NCBI RefSeq assembly: GCF_002954245.1
Contig: NZ_PPTG01000048.1
Span: forward strand, 496,001-560,000
Reading direction: 5' to 3'
Source of the DNA: Cryobacterium aureum
GTDB lineage: Bacteria > Actinomycetota > Actinomycetes > Actinomycetales > Microbacteriaceae
DNA length: 64,000 nt
A program made the position numbers and the translations under genes. Every line of letters begins with the position of its first letter. Positions within the stretch are counted from its first letter, which is position 1. The notes under the pieces are model-generated. The model saw nothing but the letters and a program-made list of their open reading frames with translations. It was not told the origin of the DNA and did no database searches. Positions 51,140 through 59,257 of the stretch are shown piece by piece.

Positions 51140-51349
51140 ATGACCAGAAGACTGAACCCCGCCGCAGCAGCAAGGGTGTTCCTGACGATCGGCATCGTCG
51201 GCATTTTCCTTGTAGTTGCCGACGTGCTGCTCATTTTTTTCGACCCGAGCCGACTCGCCCCGTACTTTACTGCGGTCTGCGGTATCTGCCTCATCGTTGC
51301 GGGATTCGTCGGCCACCGGGCAGTTCGGAACACGGGCTCGGCAGGATAG
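51140..51349 (+). CDS. small two-span membrane protein
   Basis: A 69-residue protein with two membrane spans (about 13-33 and 41-61) and short basic ends. TAGCCT (51128-51133) lies 6 nt before ATG 51140, a leaderless start. The upstream GTG at 51134 would lie within the spacer. No family is recognised. Confidence 0.6.
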   Translation: MTRRLNPAAAARVFLTIGIVGIFLVVADVLLIFFDPSRLAPYFTAVCGICLIVAGFVGHRAVRNTGSAG

Positions 51350-51454
51350 GACGGCCTCTGGTTTCCTAGCAGGTCTGGCCGGAGGACGTCCGACTGCTTC
51401 CGCCCACGACAGACTCACCGTGGCCAAATGGGGAACGTCCCACGGGATCGCGTG

Positions 51455-51757
51455 CTACTGGCCAATTCGGGTGGATTTGTTGTGAATCGCGATGACTACC
51501 AACGGGGGCACGTACACCGAACAGATCAAGAGAATGGCGCCCGCTCCCCAGACGATGAGTAAGAAGGCTGCTCCAATTCCGACGAGGAGCGTCGCCGCTA
51601 TTTGCACAAGGACGCTGGCCCGCGGGCGTCGGTATCGTGGGTCGGTTTTCCACAGCGGGATTTGTCGCCCACCTGCGGCTCGCGCCTCGAGAATCCCCGA
51701 ACGCGTCGATAAAGCAAGACCCGCACCGACAAAAAGAACGCCAATAACGAAAGTCAC
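51455..51757 (-). CDS. hypothetical membrane protein
   Basis: A 100-residue protein with membrane spans near the N-terminus (TFVIGVLFVGAGLAL) and near the C-terminus (two spans, AATLLVGIGAAFLLIVW and ILLICSVYVPPLVVIAI), linked by a basic loop (WKTDPRYRRPRAS). GTG 51757 is chosen; a TTG at 51841 extends the frame with an atypical 28-residue leader. The start is uncertain. No family is recognised. Confidence 0.5.
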   Translation of the reverse strand: MTFVIGVLFVGAGLALSTRSGILEARAAGGRQIPLWKTDPRYRRPRASVLVQIAATLLVGIGAAFLLIVWGAGAILLICSVYVPPLVVIAIHNKSTRIGQ

Positions 51758-51916
51758 CGTAACGTCCAATCGAAGCCCAGTCGGTAGTGCTTGCGTTCCC
51801 CAGACTGTACTCCGACGAACTGCCCAGGGACCGCCTCGCAAATGGACGCTGCAATCGGGCCATAGTCGTTGACCGGGACATAAGAACGGTCAATCGAGGC
51901 TCGTGTTCTGTTTCGG

Positions 51917-51937
51917 TAGAGGAACCCTCTGCGGGTT
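51917..51937 (+). repeat. boundary motif copy b (partial)
   Basis: AGAGGAACCCTCTGCGGGTTC. It shares the AACCC-N4-CGGG core and lies between the membrane protein and the GNAT gene. Confidence 0.45.
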
Positions 51938-51999
51938 CAGTATTGATGCGCACGCCAACCGGAACGCAATAGGTTTTCCCGGTGCCATAGTGTCGGACC

Positions 52000-52605
52000 A
52001 TGGATCTCTTGGAATCGCCCACGCTCTCAGGACTGCTCGTCACTCTTGAGCCTCTTTCATTCGATCACCTAGCCGAGCTGTGTGAAGCTGCGAACGAGGG
52101 CGAACTCTGGCGAACGTGGTACACATCCATACCGAGCCCGGAAGGGATGGCTGCGGAGGTTGAACGCCGACTCAGCCTGCACGAGCGGGGAAAGATGCTC
52201 CCTTGGGCCACTCGGCTTGCGTCAACGGGGCGAATCGTTGGCATGACGACCTTTATGAATCCGAGCGCTGATGCCCCGCGATTGGAAATCGGCTCTACTT
52301 GGCTGGCTGGAAGCGCTCAAGGTACGGGTGCGAACCGAGAGGCCAAGCTTCTCCAACTGACTTACGCCTTCGACGATTTGAAGTGCATTGCCGTAGAGTT
52401 TCGCACTCACTGGCACAACCGCCAATCACGAAAGGCAATAGCCGCTTTAGGCGCCAAGGAAGATGGAGTACTGCGCAGTCACTCGGTTGGACCGGACGGT
52501 GCTCTCCGCGACACAGTCGTGTTCTCGATTACTGCTAGTGAATGGCCAGCCGTGCGCGTGGGACTTCGGCATTCTTTGGCCACGAGGAAGTTGTCCCTCC
52601 AGTAA
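52000..52605 (+). CDS. GNAT family N-acetyltransferase (RimJ/RimL-like)
   Basis: A 201-residue acetyltransferase. VTLEPLSFDHL begins the fold, GRIVGMTTFMN gives the central strands, and LEIGSTWLAGSAQGTGANREAK contains the acetyl-CoA pyrophosphate loop (GTGANRE). A late VEFRTHWHNRQSRKAIAALGA matches the C-terminal fold of the RimJ/L branch. TAGTGT (51988-51993) lies 6 nt before the ATG (leaderless). The substrate (ribosomal N-terminus, antibiotic or metabolite) is unknown. Confidence 0.87.
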   Translation: MDLLESPTLSGLLVTLEPLSFDHLAELCEAANEGELWRTWYTSIPSPEGMAAEVERRLSLHERGKMLPWATRLASTGRIVGMTTFMNPSADAPRLEIGSTWLAGSAQGTGANREAKLLQLTYAFDDLKCIAVEFRTHWHNRQSRKAIAALGAKEDGVLRSHSVGPDGALRDTVVFSITASEWPAVRVGLRHSLATRKLSLQ

Positions 52606-52657
52606 TTGCGTCACATCGCCAGCTCAGCCGCTCGATTTCGCAAGGACCTCACTCCGA

Positions 52658-52683
52658 ATGACGAACCCTCTGCGGGACGACCG
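52658..52683 (+). repeat. boundary motif copy c
   Basis: ATGACGAACCCTCTGCGGGACGACC. It lies 12 bp beyond the 3' end of the first membrane-protein paralog and 52 bp after the GNAT gene. Confidence 0.55.
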
Positions 52684-52695
52684 CGGCATGATTCA

Positions 52696-53091
52696 TCAGG
52701 GCAGAGTGTTCCACGTCTGTCGAGTGGCGAGCCGGGCGGTCAAGAAGAGTGTGACGCCTAGGAGTCCAAGGATGCCGGCACAGGTAATTCCCCAGTCCCA
52801 CACGCTCGCTTGGGTGTGCACTAGAAGGAGTTCGTGTTTGCTCGTGTAATAGGAGCATTGGACGGCGATGGGGAAAAACGAAAAGACACCGTCTGCGGTC
52901 CAGCTGGCCGCGGGCAGAGCCAAATTACCAAGGTGAGGATTCTGATAACACGATTCGCCGATGCCCGCGTGAGAAATAGACGCGAACTGAAGCTCGGCCA
53001 GGGTTATGAGGGTGACAGAAGGAATGCCAAGTATCCAAGACCGCGCAGATACAGCAAGGGCTACAGGGAAAGCGGGTCTGTGCAGTTGCAT
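52696..53091 (-). CDS. membrane protein, paralog 1
   Basis: A 131-residue protein with an N-terminal span (about 10-40), an extracytoplasmic loop with two cysteines (GESCYQ, VQCSYY) that could form a disulfide, and a C-terminal span (about 100-120). It is about 75 % identical (98 of 131 positions) to the protein at 59258-59653. ATG 53091 with AAGGGAG upstream is preferred to ATG 53226. No family is recognised. It lies between two boundary-motif copies. Confidence 0.7.
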   Translation of the reverse strand: MQLHRPAFPVALAVSARSWILGIPSVTLITLAELQFASISHAGIGESCYQNPHLGNLALPAASWTADGVFSFFPIAVQCSYYTSKHELLLVHTQASVWDWGITCAGILGLLGVTLFLTARLATRQTWNTLP

Positions 53092-53187
53092 ATCGTGTGC
53101 TCCCTTATGAACAGGGTATTCGCTGACAGACACGAAGGAATGCACTTGTGACCGGGCGCGAGAAACCGATGCCCGACAGAGTCGGGC

Positions 53188-53207
53188 AAACCCTAGAAAC
53201 GGCGACC
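53188..53207 (+). repeat. boundary motif copy f' (degenerate)
   Basis: AAACCCTAGAAACGGCGACC, 97 bp upstream of the paralog 1 start, corresponds in position to copy f upstream of paralog 2. A GACAGAGTC sequence precedes it at both loci. The rest of 53092-53296 holds no gene. Confidence 0.4.
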
Positions 53208-53296
53208 GCCACATCCGAACGGTCAAATGACAACTCTGGCTTCATTCCGCGTAGGGAACGATCAACGAGTCATGAGCTCTTTCCCGGGTGGCTCGC

Positions 53297-53686
53297 TCAG
53301 CGCGCCCTGAACGCGTCCGATGTTGGGGGTTGAATTGACTGCTCGGGCCAGATTGCACGGAGGATACGGATGGTGTCGTCCAGCCCGATGCCGGCCTGGG
53401 TGCTGGTTGCCGCGAGTTGCCGGGCGACGTCCAACACTGGCCGCGGTATTGTCGTGGCGCTCCGGCTCACACGGGTGCCTCCACCGGTACGGGCCGTGAG
53501 GTAGCCCTCAGTTTCGAGCGCCTTGTATGCCTTTGCTACGGTGCCGGGGGCGACGCCGAGGTCCTTCGCGAGCTGACGGACCGAGGGAAGGCGCTCGTCG
53601 GCTGCGAGTCGACCCGACGCGATGAGCCCGCGGATTTGATCGCGGATCTGCTCCGTGGGCGGGGCAGATCCTGACAGGGTGATCAT
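53297..53686 (-). CDS. GntR-family transcriptional regulator (YtrA type)
   Basis: A 129-residue regulator. The winged helix-turn-helix occupies residues about 12-75 (PPTEQIRDQIRGLIASG, LPSVRQLAKDLGVAPGTVAKAY). The C-terminal part is a short helical dimerisation region, as in YtrA-type members, not a full FadR or HutC ligand domain. ATG 53686 overlaps the upstream membrane-protein stop (ATGA). The frame is open upstream, but that belongs to the neighbouring gene. It probably represses its own operon through the 54619 palindrome. Confidence 0.88.
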   Translation of the reverse strand: MITLSGSAPPTEQIRDQIRGLIASGRLAADERLPSVRQLAKDLGVAPGTVAKAYKALETEGYLTARTGGGTRVSRSATTIPRPVLDVARQLAATSTQAGIGLDDTIRILRAIWPEQSIQPPTSDAFRAR

Positions 53687-54600
53687 CGGGTTGTGACCGT
53701 GGCCGGTGCCCACCGCCGCGCCGGAATCGCTGAGAGGACGACAGCGACGCACAGCGCTAACCCGATCACCGCGGCAACAGCGGATGCGCCAGCGAACACT
53801 GGCTGTAGCCCAGCAAACGTGGTCCAGAACGTCACACTTCCCTTCGAGGTCGGGAACGAGGATGTAATCGATACGGTGCTGGCGAGTGAGCTGAGTATGA
53901 ACCCGAGGTGCATGAGTAGGGCACTGGTTCCGATCGCAAGAACGTTTCCCGTGCGGAAAGTTCGAATGTGAACGTCGTGCTCGCGGTTGGCGGCCGGTGT
54001 GGGTCGAGCGATGAGCATCAGGACCACGATGGTGACAATGATCAGGACGCCGATCAGAATCAGCGACGGAATGGAGTTGTACCACCCGTAGATACTCGAG
54101 CCCATTTCACGTCCGCCCCCAAGGTCCACAAGGTACATCGTGTATTGGCCAGTGCTGGGGTCCGGCTGGGAGGCGGCACCGGCCGTCACGGTAACGCTGA
54201 AGATGAGCGCCAGAAGCAGGGCAGGGGCGACGAACCACCAGCCTCGCGCAAAAGTCAGCGGCGTCCGTGGTGTGAGATCCGCAACGCCCCGCCCGCTTCG
54301 ACCGTAAACCGGGAAAGCGAGAAGAACCATCCCGACGATCCCGAGCAGAAGTGGGCTCGTGAATCGGTAGTTGTGATACCAGACAAAGTATTCAGGTGGC
54401 AGATGTAGCGGAAACAGCCCGGTACCGAGCAGCAGCAAGGCAACGGCGCCGCCGCCAAGAAGCAAGCCCGCCGCCACAGTGAACGCTCCCACACCGCCGC
54501 CGGCGAGCTGCCTCTTACGCCCCCAAATCAGCCACCACACCAGGGCGAGAAGGATGCCCGCGAACACCGGACCCAGTACCACGAAGTAAAACCAAGTCAT
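53683..54600 (-). CDS. polytopic membrane protein in GntR operon
   Basis: A 305-residue protein with about seven to eight membrane spans (for example FVVLGPVFAGILLALVWWLI at the start). An extracytoplasmic loop contains YTMYLVDLGGGREMGSS. No ATPase is encoded nearby, unlike classical YtrA operons. The family is not recognised with certainty; a transporter or envelope-stress protein is possible. ATG 54600 with GAGGGGTG upstream is chosen over the frame start at 54705. Confidence 0.75.
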   Translation of the reverse strand: MTWFYFVVLGPVFAGILLALVWWLIWGRKRQLAGGGVGAFTVAAGLLLGGGAVALLLLGTGLFPLHLPPEYFVWYHNYRFTSPLLLGIVGMVLLAFPVYGRSGRGVADLTPRTPLTFARGWWFVAPALLLALIFSVTVTAGAASQPDPSTGQYTMYLVDLGGGREMGSSIYGWYNSIPSLILIGVLIIVTIVVLMLIARPTPAANREHDVHIRTFRTGNVLAIGTSALLMHLGFILSSLASTVSITSSFPTSKGSVTFWTTFAGLQPVFAGASAVAAVIGLALCVAVVLSAIPARRWAPATVTTR

Positions 54601-54618
54601 CTCGACACCCCTCACCTC

Positions 54619-54638
54619 TGTATTACCTGAACAATACA
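54619..54638. promoter_or_regulatory. candidate GntR (YtrA-type) operator
   Basis: TGTATT-N8-AATACA is a perfect 6-bp palindrome 19-38 nt upstream of the membrane-protein start. A related half-site, TGTATC, follows at 54643. Its position suits repression of the two-gene operon by the GntR protein. Confidence 0.6.
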
Positions 54639-55027
54639 CTTCTGTATCATCTGATTGCCACAAGTTGCAGGTGAGGCCGGGCTCAATGCGAATGCGCCAT
54701 GTCATTCACACAGCGTGGGCCACGCGTACATCGCTCGCCGTCCTCCGGAGGGCGGGCCCCGACGCAAGCGCCCACGCAATGCTGACGCATCTAGTCATCG
54801 CCTGAACCAGGCAAGAACACATTCTCAACGCGGATGCGTCGCGGCACTCCGCTTACGACGCGCCTGAACTGACGTGCTTCCGAGGTAGCTTGCTGCTGGA
54901 CCTCTTCGAGGCGGCACCTTCAAGGAGGGTTCGGTGGAGTTCTCGACTTGCTGGGATCGGCCCAAACCTGCCCGCAGGGAACGTCTTGCGGTACTGGGTT
55001 TGGAACGGCGTGGGCGAAGTTGCCCGT
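54639..55027. other. 389-bp intergenic stretch without recognised gene
   Basis: Contains the distal promoter of the GntR operon (about 54640-54660) and a CCTCCGGAGG palindrome near 54741. No convincing gene or RNA is seen between it and the GNAT stop. The reading frames present lack ribosome binding sites and recognisable similarity. Confidence 0.4.
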
Positions 55028-55552
55028 TTAATGGGAATCGGTGAGCAGCTGATACATGAGATGGTCCTGCCACCGGCCCGCAATTTTCAGGTATTTGGGT
55101 GCAGTTCCGTAGCGCACGAAGCCCACGCGTTCGAGGACTCGTTGGGAGCGCGCGTTGGGGATCAGCGTCTCGGCCTGGATTCTGTGCAGACTCAATTCTT
55201 TGAATGCCAGTGCGGTCATCGCTCGAACTGCGTTGGTGGCATAGCCACGTCCGTTGCTCTCTTGAGCGACCCAGTAGCCCATGTTGCAGGACTGAAAGGC
55301 TCCGTAGGTGATCCCACTGAACGTGATTCGACCTACAACCTGCGAATCCTCGTCGAGAATCACGTGTGGCACGGCCTCGCCTCGGCCGTGCCGAGCGAGC
55401 GCGTTTTCAACTTCCGCCTGCTGACCTGCCACCGTGAAGTAGGGGTCCGCGCGGATTGGGTCCCATGGAGCTAAGAAAAGCCGACTGGATAGCTGAAGGT
55501 CGGCGAGGCGCTCCACATCGTTGACGGATATGAGTCGAGTAGTAGCAGGCAT
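55028..55552 (-). CDS. GNAT family N-acetyltransferase (RimJ-like)
   Basis: A 174-residue acetyltransferase. FLAPWDPIRADPYFT near the N-terminus, VVGRITFSGITYGAFQS, the acetyl-CoA loop QESNGRGYATNAVRAM and a C-terminal LHRIQAETLIPNARSQRVLE are classical RimJ/SpeG-type motifs. ATG 55552 is preferred to 55609. It could acetylate a protein N-terminus or an antibiotic. It is divergent from the PadR-ABC module. Confidence 0.9.
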   Translation of the reverse strand: MPATTRLISVNDVERLADLQLSSRLFLAPWDPIRADPYFTVAGQQAEVENALARHGRGEAVPHVILDEDSQVVGRITFSGITYGAFQSCNMGYWVAQESNGRGYATNAVRAMTALAFKELSLHRIQAETLIPNARSQRVLERVGFVRYGTAPKYLKIAGRWQDHLMYQLLTDSH

Positions 55553-55591
55553 TAGAGAATGCTGCCACACGCGACTCAAATCACCCGCGCC

Positions 55592-55620
55592 CGCAAAGGG
55601 GAACCCCATACGGGACGGTC
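55592..55620 (+). repeat. boundary motif copy d
   Basis: GGGGAACCCCATACGGGACG embedded in a Cys/Gly-free non-coding stretch between the GNAT gene and the PadR operator. A perfect match to the consensus. Confidence 0.6.
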
Positions 55621-55654
55621 ACGTTTCGGGGTGACTACGACCACGACGGTGCGT

Positions 55655-55687
55655 CTATACACCTCAAGTATACGTGTGGTGTATAGT
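55655..55687 (+). promoter_or_regulatory. PadR operator overlapping a leaderless promoter
   Basis: CTATACACC (55655-55663) and GGTGTATAG (55678-55686) form a perfect 9-bp inverted repeat with a 14-nt spacer. The second arm overlaps TATAGT (55682-55687), a -10 element 7 nt before the padR ATG. Binding by the PadR protein would block transcription directly. Confidence 0.8.
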
Positions 55688-55694
55688 CGTGTTT

Positions 55695-56222
55695 ATGGAC
55701 AACACGCAGACTCTTTTGGGCCTGCTCGGTACCGGACCGAGCTACGGCTATGACTTGAAGCACGGTTACGACCGGTTCTTCGGTGCGGAGAAACCGCTGG
55801 CCTTCGGGCAGGTCTACGCGACTCTCGCGCGTCTTCTACGTGACGGCCTGATCGATCTGCTCGGTGAGCAACCGGGAGGGGGACCCGACCGGAAGCGATA
55901 TGAGATCACCGAGCTTGGACGGGCGCGGGTTGCTACGTGGATGTTCACCCCTGACGCTCCCGAGCCGTTACTGCAGAGAAACCTGTTCGCCAAAACAGTC
56001 ATCGCGTTGTTGCTGGGTGATGACGCGGGACGCCTGTTGGACGGGCAGCGCGCAGAGCACATGAAACGACTTCGGGAACTGACAGCGGCAAAACGCGGTG
56101 CCGATCTCATCAAGGTTCTGGTGTGCGACCATGCCATGTTCCACATCGAGGCTGACTTGCGATGGATCGACCTCACAAGCGCTCGCCTGACCGAGTTGCG
56201 GGCGCAGGTGGCCGGCGCATGA
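55695..56222 (+). CDS. PadR-family transcriptional regulator
   Basis: A 175-residue repressor. The PadR winged helix occupies residues about 4-75 (LLGLLGTGPSYGYDL, FGQVYATLARLLRDGLID, DRKRYEITELGRA), followed by a C-terminal helical dimerisation region (Vir-C type). These proteins often sense the compounds exported by the adjacent transporter. Its 3' end overlaps the ABC ATPase start (ATGA). It likely autoregulates the three-gene operon. Confidence 0.92.
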   Translation: MDNTQTLLGLLGTGPSYGYDLKHGYDRFFGAEKPLAFGQVYATLARLLRDGLIDLLGEQPGGGPDRKRYEITELGRARVATWMFTPDAPEPLLQRNLFAKTVIALLLGDDAGRLLDGQRAEHMKRLRELTAAKRGADLIKVLVCDHAMFHIEADLRWIDLTSARLTELRAQVAGA

Positions 56223-56932
56223 GAATGCAGCTGCACGAACCTGCCGGACCGCTGTTATCGGGCCGGGACCTTCGAGTCGCGTTCGGCGGCACCGAAGCGC
56301 TGCGGGGCGTAAATATCGATATTCATGCCGGTGAGATCGTTGCGGTAATGGGGCCATCGGGATCCGGAAAGTCGACACTGCTGCACGTCCTGGCTGGGGT
56401 GTTGAAGCCTGATACCGGCTCCGTCACCTACAACAAGGTCGAAATCACAGCGCTCAATGAAGCCGCACGTTCTGCGTTACGGCTGAGCGACTTCGGATTC
56501 GTGTTTCAGTTCGGTCAGCTGCTTCCGGATTTGACCGCGATCGATAACGTCACCATCCCCCTTATGCTCTCGGGGGTGAAACGGCGTGACGCGCTGCGGC
56601 AGGCTGCGACCTGGCTGGACCGTCTGGGCTTGAACGGACACGGCGACAAGCTCCCCGGCGAGCTCTCCGGCGGCCAGGCACAGAGAGTCGCGATCGCCCG
56701 TGCCCTGGTCACGGCACCCCAAGTGGTTTTCGCCGATGAGCCGACGGGGTCCTTGGACTCGCTGGCTGCGGAGAACGTGATGGTCACCCTGACCGAGCTG
56801 GCGCGGGCGACTGGGACCACCGTAGTGATCATCACCCACGACCCCCGAACCGCGTCGTATGCGGATCGGGAGGTCATTGTCCGGGATGGCCGCATCACGG
56901 CCGGACAGAGCGCGGAAGCGCTCCGGCTATGA
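56219..56932 (+). CDS. ABC transporter ATP-binding protein (MacB/LolD-like)
   Basis: A 237-residue ATPase. GPSGSGKST is Walker A, LSGGQAQRVAIARAL the signature, VFADEPTGSLD Walker B, and ITHDPRTA the His switch. This type works with FtsX-like permeases in peptide or drug efflux. It overlaps both neighbours by 4 nt, so all three genes are coupled. Confidence 0.93.
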   Translation: MRMQLHEPAGPLLSGRDLRVAFGGTEALRGVNIDIHAGEIVAVMGPSGSGKSTLLHVLAGVLKPDTGSVTYNKVEITALNEAARSALRLSDFGFVFQFGQLLPDLTAIDNVTIPLMLSGVKRRDALRQAATWLDRLGLNGHGDKLPGELSGGQAQRVAIARALVTAPQVVFADEPTGSLDSLAAENVMVTLTELARATGTTVVIITHDPRTASYADREVIVRDGRITAGQSAEALRL

Positions 56933-59103
56933 GCTTCCAACTCACCAGACTGCTGACCGTGAACAACGGGGACGCGAAAAAGCGCCTCCTGGGGATCTCG
57001 GCCGGAGTCGCTGTCGGAGTCACACTCCTGCTGCTGATTTGGGGCGCGTACAACGGAATACACCAGCGAGAACTCCGCTCCGCGTGGACACAACTCGGCG
57101 GCCCCTCTGCAGTGCAGCTGACCGACCAAACGAGCCCGTCGGCGTCAGGTCAGGTCCTTGCCACCATGTCGGGAGATTATTACCAGGGTCAGTCCATCAC
57201 GCTCGTCACAGTCGCCGCAGAACCTGGCTCAACTGTTCGCATTCCTGGAATGGACCACTTCCCCGAGCCCGGACAATACTTTGCCTCGCCGGCGCTCATC
57301 GACCTCATCACTGCGGTTCCCTCCAACGAGCTGGGCGACCGGTACGGCACTCCCGAGGGCGAGATCCCGGAGACCGCATTGGCGAGCCCGGACTCCCTCG
57401 TTGTCATCGTCGGGCAAACCCCCGAACGCCTCGCTACGGAGACCAACGTCACCGTTGTGACTGCATTCACCGGAGCGCTGTTCGGTGGAAACTGGGCTTA
57501 CTTGACCCTCGCGATCATCGGCGCAATCGCGATCCTCATCCCCGTGCTGCTCCTGGTGAGCATTGTGACCGCGCTCGGGGCAACGCAACGACGAGAACGG
57601 TTCGCCACTCTTCGCCTCATTGGCGCAGCTCCCGCCGCCGTGGCGCGCATCGCGGCGACCGAGACTGCGGTGACCAGTCTCTTCGGCGCTATAGCCGGGG
57701 TGATACTCGCGATTCTGCTAGCGCCCCTGGCCGCGCTGGTCCCGATCGACGGCCTAACCTTCTTCGTTACCGACATTCTTGTCGACCCGATCAGTGCCAC
57801 CGTCATCATTGCCATCACGATCGCCGGGAGCACCCTCGTGGCGTGGCACCGGGCACGACGAGCAGGCTTCGGCCCCCTCGGTGCTTCACGCCAAGAGCAT
57901 GAGCGGACACCGCGACTCGTGTCGGTCCTACCGCTTATCGTCGGGCTCAGCGCGTTGATTGCTTCAGCACTCGCACCCCGCGTCGCCTTCATCATCCCGA
58001 ACTCTCAACTCGTCATCATCGCCGGATTCGTGCTCACCACGATCGGGTTACTGATCGCCGGCCCCTACCTCACCTTCCTGACCAGCCGGATAGCCACGCG
58101 CCACGCGCGCACCGCAGCGGGTGTGATCGCGTTCAATCGCATCCGGCTCCTACCCCGCACCACTTTCCGATCCGTCAGCGGCCTCGTTCTCGCCCTCTTC
58201 CTCGTCTCGGTCTTCGCGACCGCGGTGACAGCTGTAGAAGAAGCGACCGCTCTCGCCGACGATGACGCACATCTGTCCATGTCAACGCTCATCAATCGTC
58301 CGCTCACCGACCCCACCGACAAACAGATCTCGGCACTCGCGGCCGCCCCCGGCGTGGAACACGTCGGGCTCGCTTCCTTCACGTTGCAACAGTATGACGG
58401 GCCGTATCTCAGTCGGTCCGACGCCCTGCACCTCGGCATACTTACCGCCGCAGAAGCTGCGACCATCACCACCGACTACGTCGGCATAACGCCCGGCTTC
58501 GAGAACAACGAACCTCTGAACGTCACGGCAGCGCCCGACATCTTGCAATCAGAACTAGCCAATCCGATCCTTCTAATCGCCACAGACGGCACCGCGGCAG
58601 GTCTAGAGCGAGCCCGCACGGCAGCCGTCAACAGCGAAATAGCGTCCTACAACGTGCCGAGCACACGCGCAGAGCTGCAAACCAACTACACGGCGACCCT
58701 GGCGAACAGCTTCGCCGGCCTCGCCAATATCGGAATCGTCATCATCACGCTCATCTCCGTGATCTCCCTCGCCGTAGCCACGATCGCGGGTATCCTCGCC
58801 CGCCGCCGTGTGTTCGGTCTACTTCGACTGATGGGAATGCCGAGCAGGACCCTTCGTCGCGTCATCGCCAGCGAAACCGCGCTCCCTCTGGCGACCGTGT
58901 TTGCTGCATGCATCGGCTTTGGTGTCGTCGTCGCCTGGGCACTCGTAACCGGGCTCTCCCCAGGGGTGCGCACCATCGATTGGCCCGGTCCCTCCTACTA
59001 CATCGTCATCGCGTTCAGCCTGATCCTCGCCACGCTCTCCGTCCTCACAACATTCGCCAGCGCCACAAAGAACACAGACATCACAAGCACCCGATACGAA
59101 TAG
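56929..59103 (+). CDS. FtsX-like ABC transporter permease
   Basis: A 724-residue permease with two FtsX domains. A single N-terminal span (about 22-42) precedes a large extracytoplasmic domain (about 45-185), then three spans; a second extracytoplasmic region (about 430-600) precedes the last three spans. This is the duplicated form used in bacitracin- or lantibiotic-type exporters. It partners the upstream ATPase. ATG 56929 overlaps the ATPase stop. A boundary-motif copy follows at 59217. Confidence 0.9.
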   Translation: MSFQLTRLLTVNNGDAKKRLLGISAGVAVGVTLLLLIWGAYNGIHQRELRSAWTQLGGPSAVQLTDQTSPSASGQVLATMSGDYYQGQSITLVTVAAEPGSTVRIPGMDHFPEPGQYFASPALIDLITAVPSNELGDRYGTPEGEIPETALASPDSLVVIVGQTPERLATETNVTVVTAFTGALFGGNWAYLTLAIIGAIAILIPVLLLVSIVTALGATQRRERFATLRLIGAAPAAVARIAATETAVTSLFGAIAGVILAILLAPLAALVPIDGLTFFVTDILVDPISATVIIAITIAGSTLVAWHRARRAGFGPLGASRQEHERTPRLVSVLPLIVGLSALIASALAPRVAFIIPNSQLVIIAGFVLTTIGLLIAGPYLTFLTSRIATRHARTAAGVIAFNRIRLLPRTTFRSVSGLVLALFLVSVFATAVTAVEEATALADDDAHLSMSTLINRPLTDPTDKQISALAAAPGVEHVGLASFTLQQYDGPYLSRSDALHLGILTAAEAATITTDYVGITPGFENNEPLNVTAAPDILQSELANPILLIATDGTAAGLERARTAAVNSEIASYNVPSTRAELQTNYTATLANSFAGLANIGIVIITLISVISLAVATIAGILARRRVFGLLRLMGMPSRTLRRVIASETALPLATVFAACIGFGVVVAWALVTGLSPGVRTIDWPGPSYYIVIAFSLILATLSVLTTFASATKNTDITSTRYE

Positions 59104-59216
59104 TTGGCCCCGCTACGAATATCGCGCAGCTCGATCAAACGCGCGGTAATCAGCGGTTCGAAGTCACCGCATCTGCGCCAAGATTCGACACTCCTAGCCA
59201 GGACGTGGCCGCGCTC

Positions 59217-59243
59217 CGCAAGGGGAACCCCCGACGGGACGGT
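59217..59243 (+). repeat. boundary motif copy e
   Basis: GCAAGGGGAACCCCCGACGG, continuing GACGGTC, is a full match. It lies 14 bp beyond the 3' end of membrane-protein paralog 2. The gap 59104-59257 holds nothing else. Confidence 0.6.
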
Positions 59244-59257
59244 CTGGGTCTAATTCT

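Noticed and set aside
50960-51427. 155-codon minus-strand frame
   Set aside because: It is opposite the small two-span membrane gene, has no ribosome binding site, and its composition (CCCGG, Arg/Ser-rich) looks non-coding.
53687-54085. N-terminal extension of the GntR frame
   Set aside because: It lies within the membrane-protein gene in another frame. The real ATG at 53686 overlaps that gene's stop, and the extension has no similarity to regulators.
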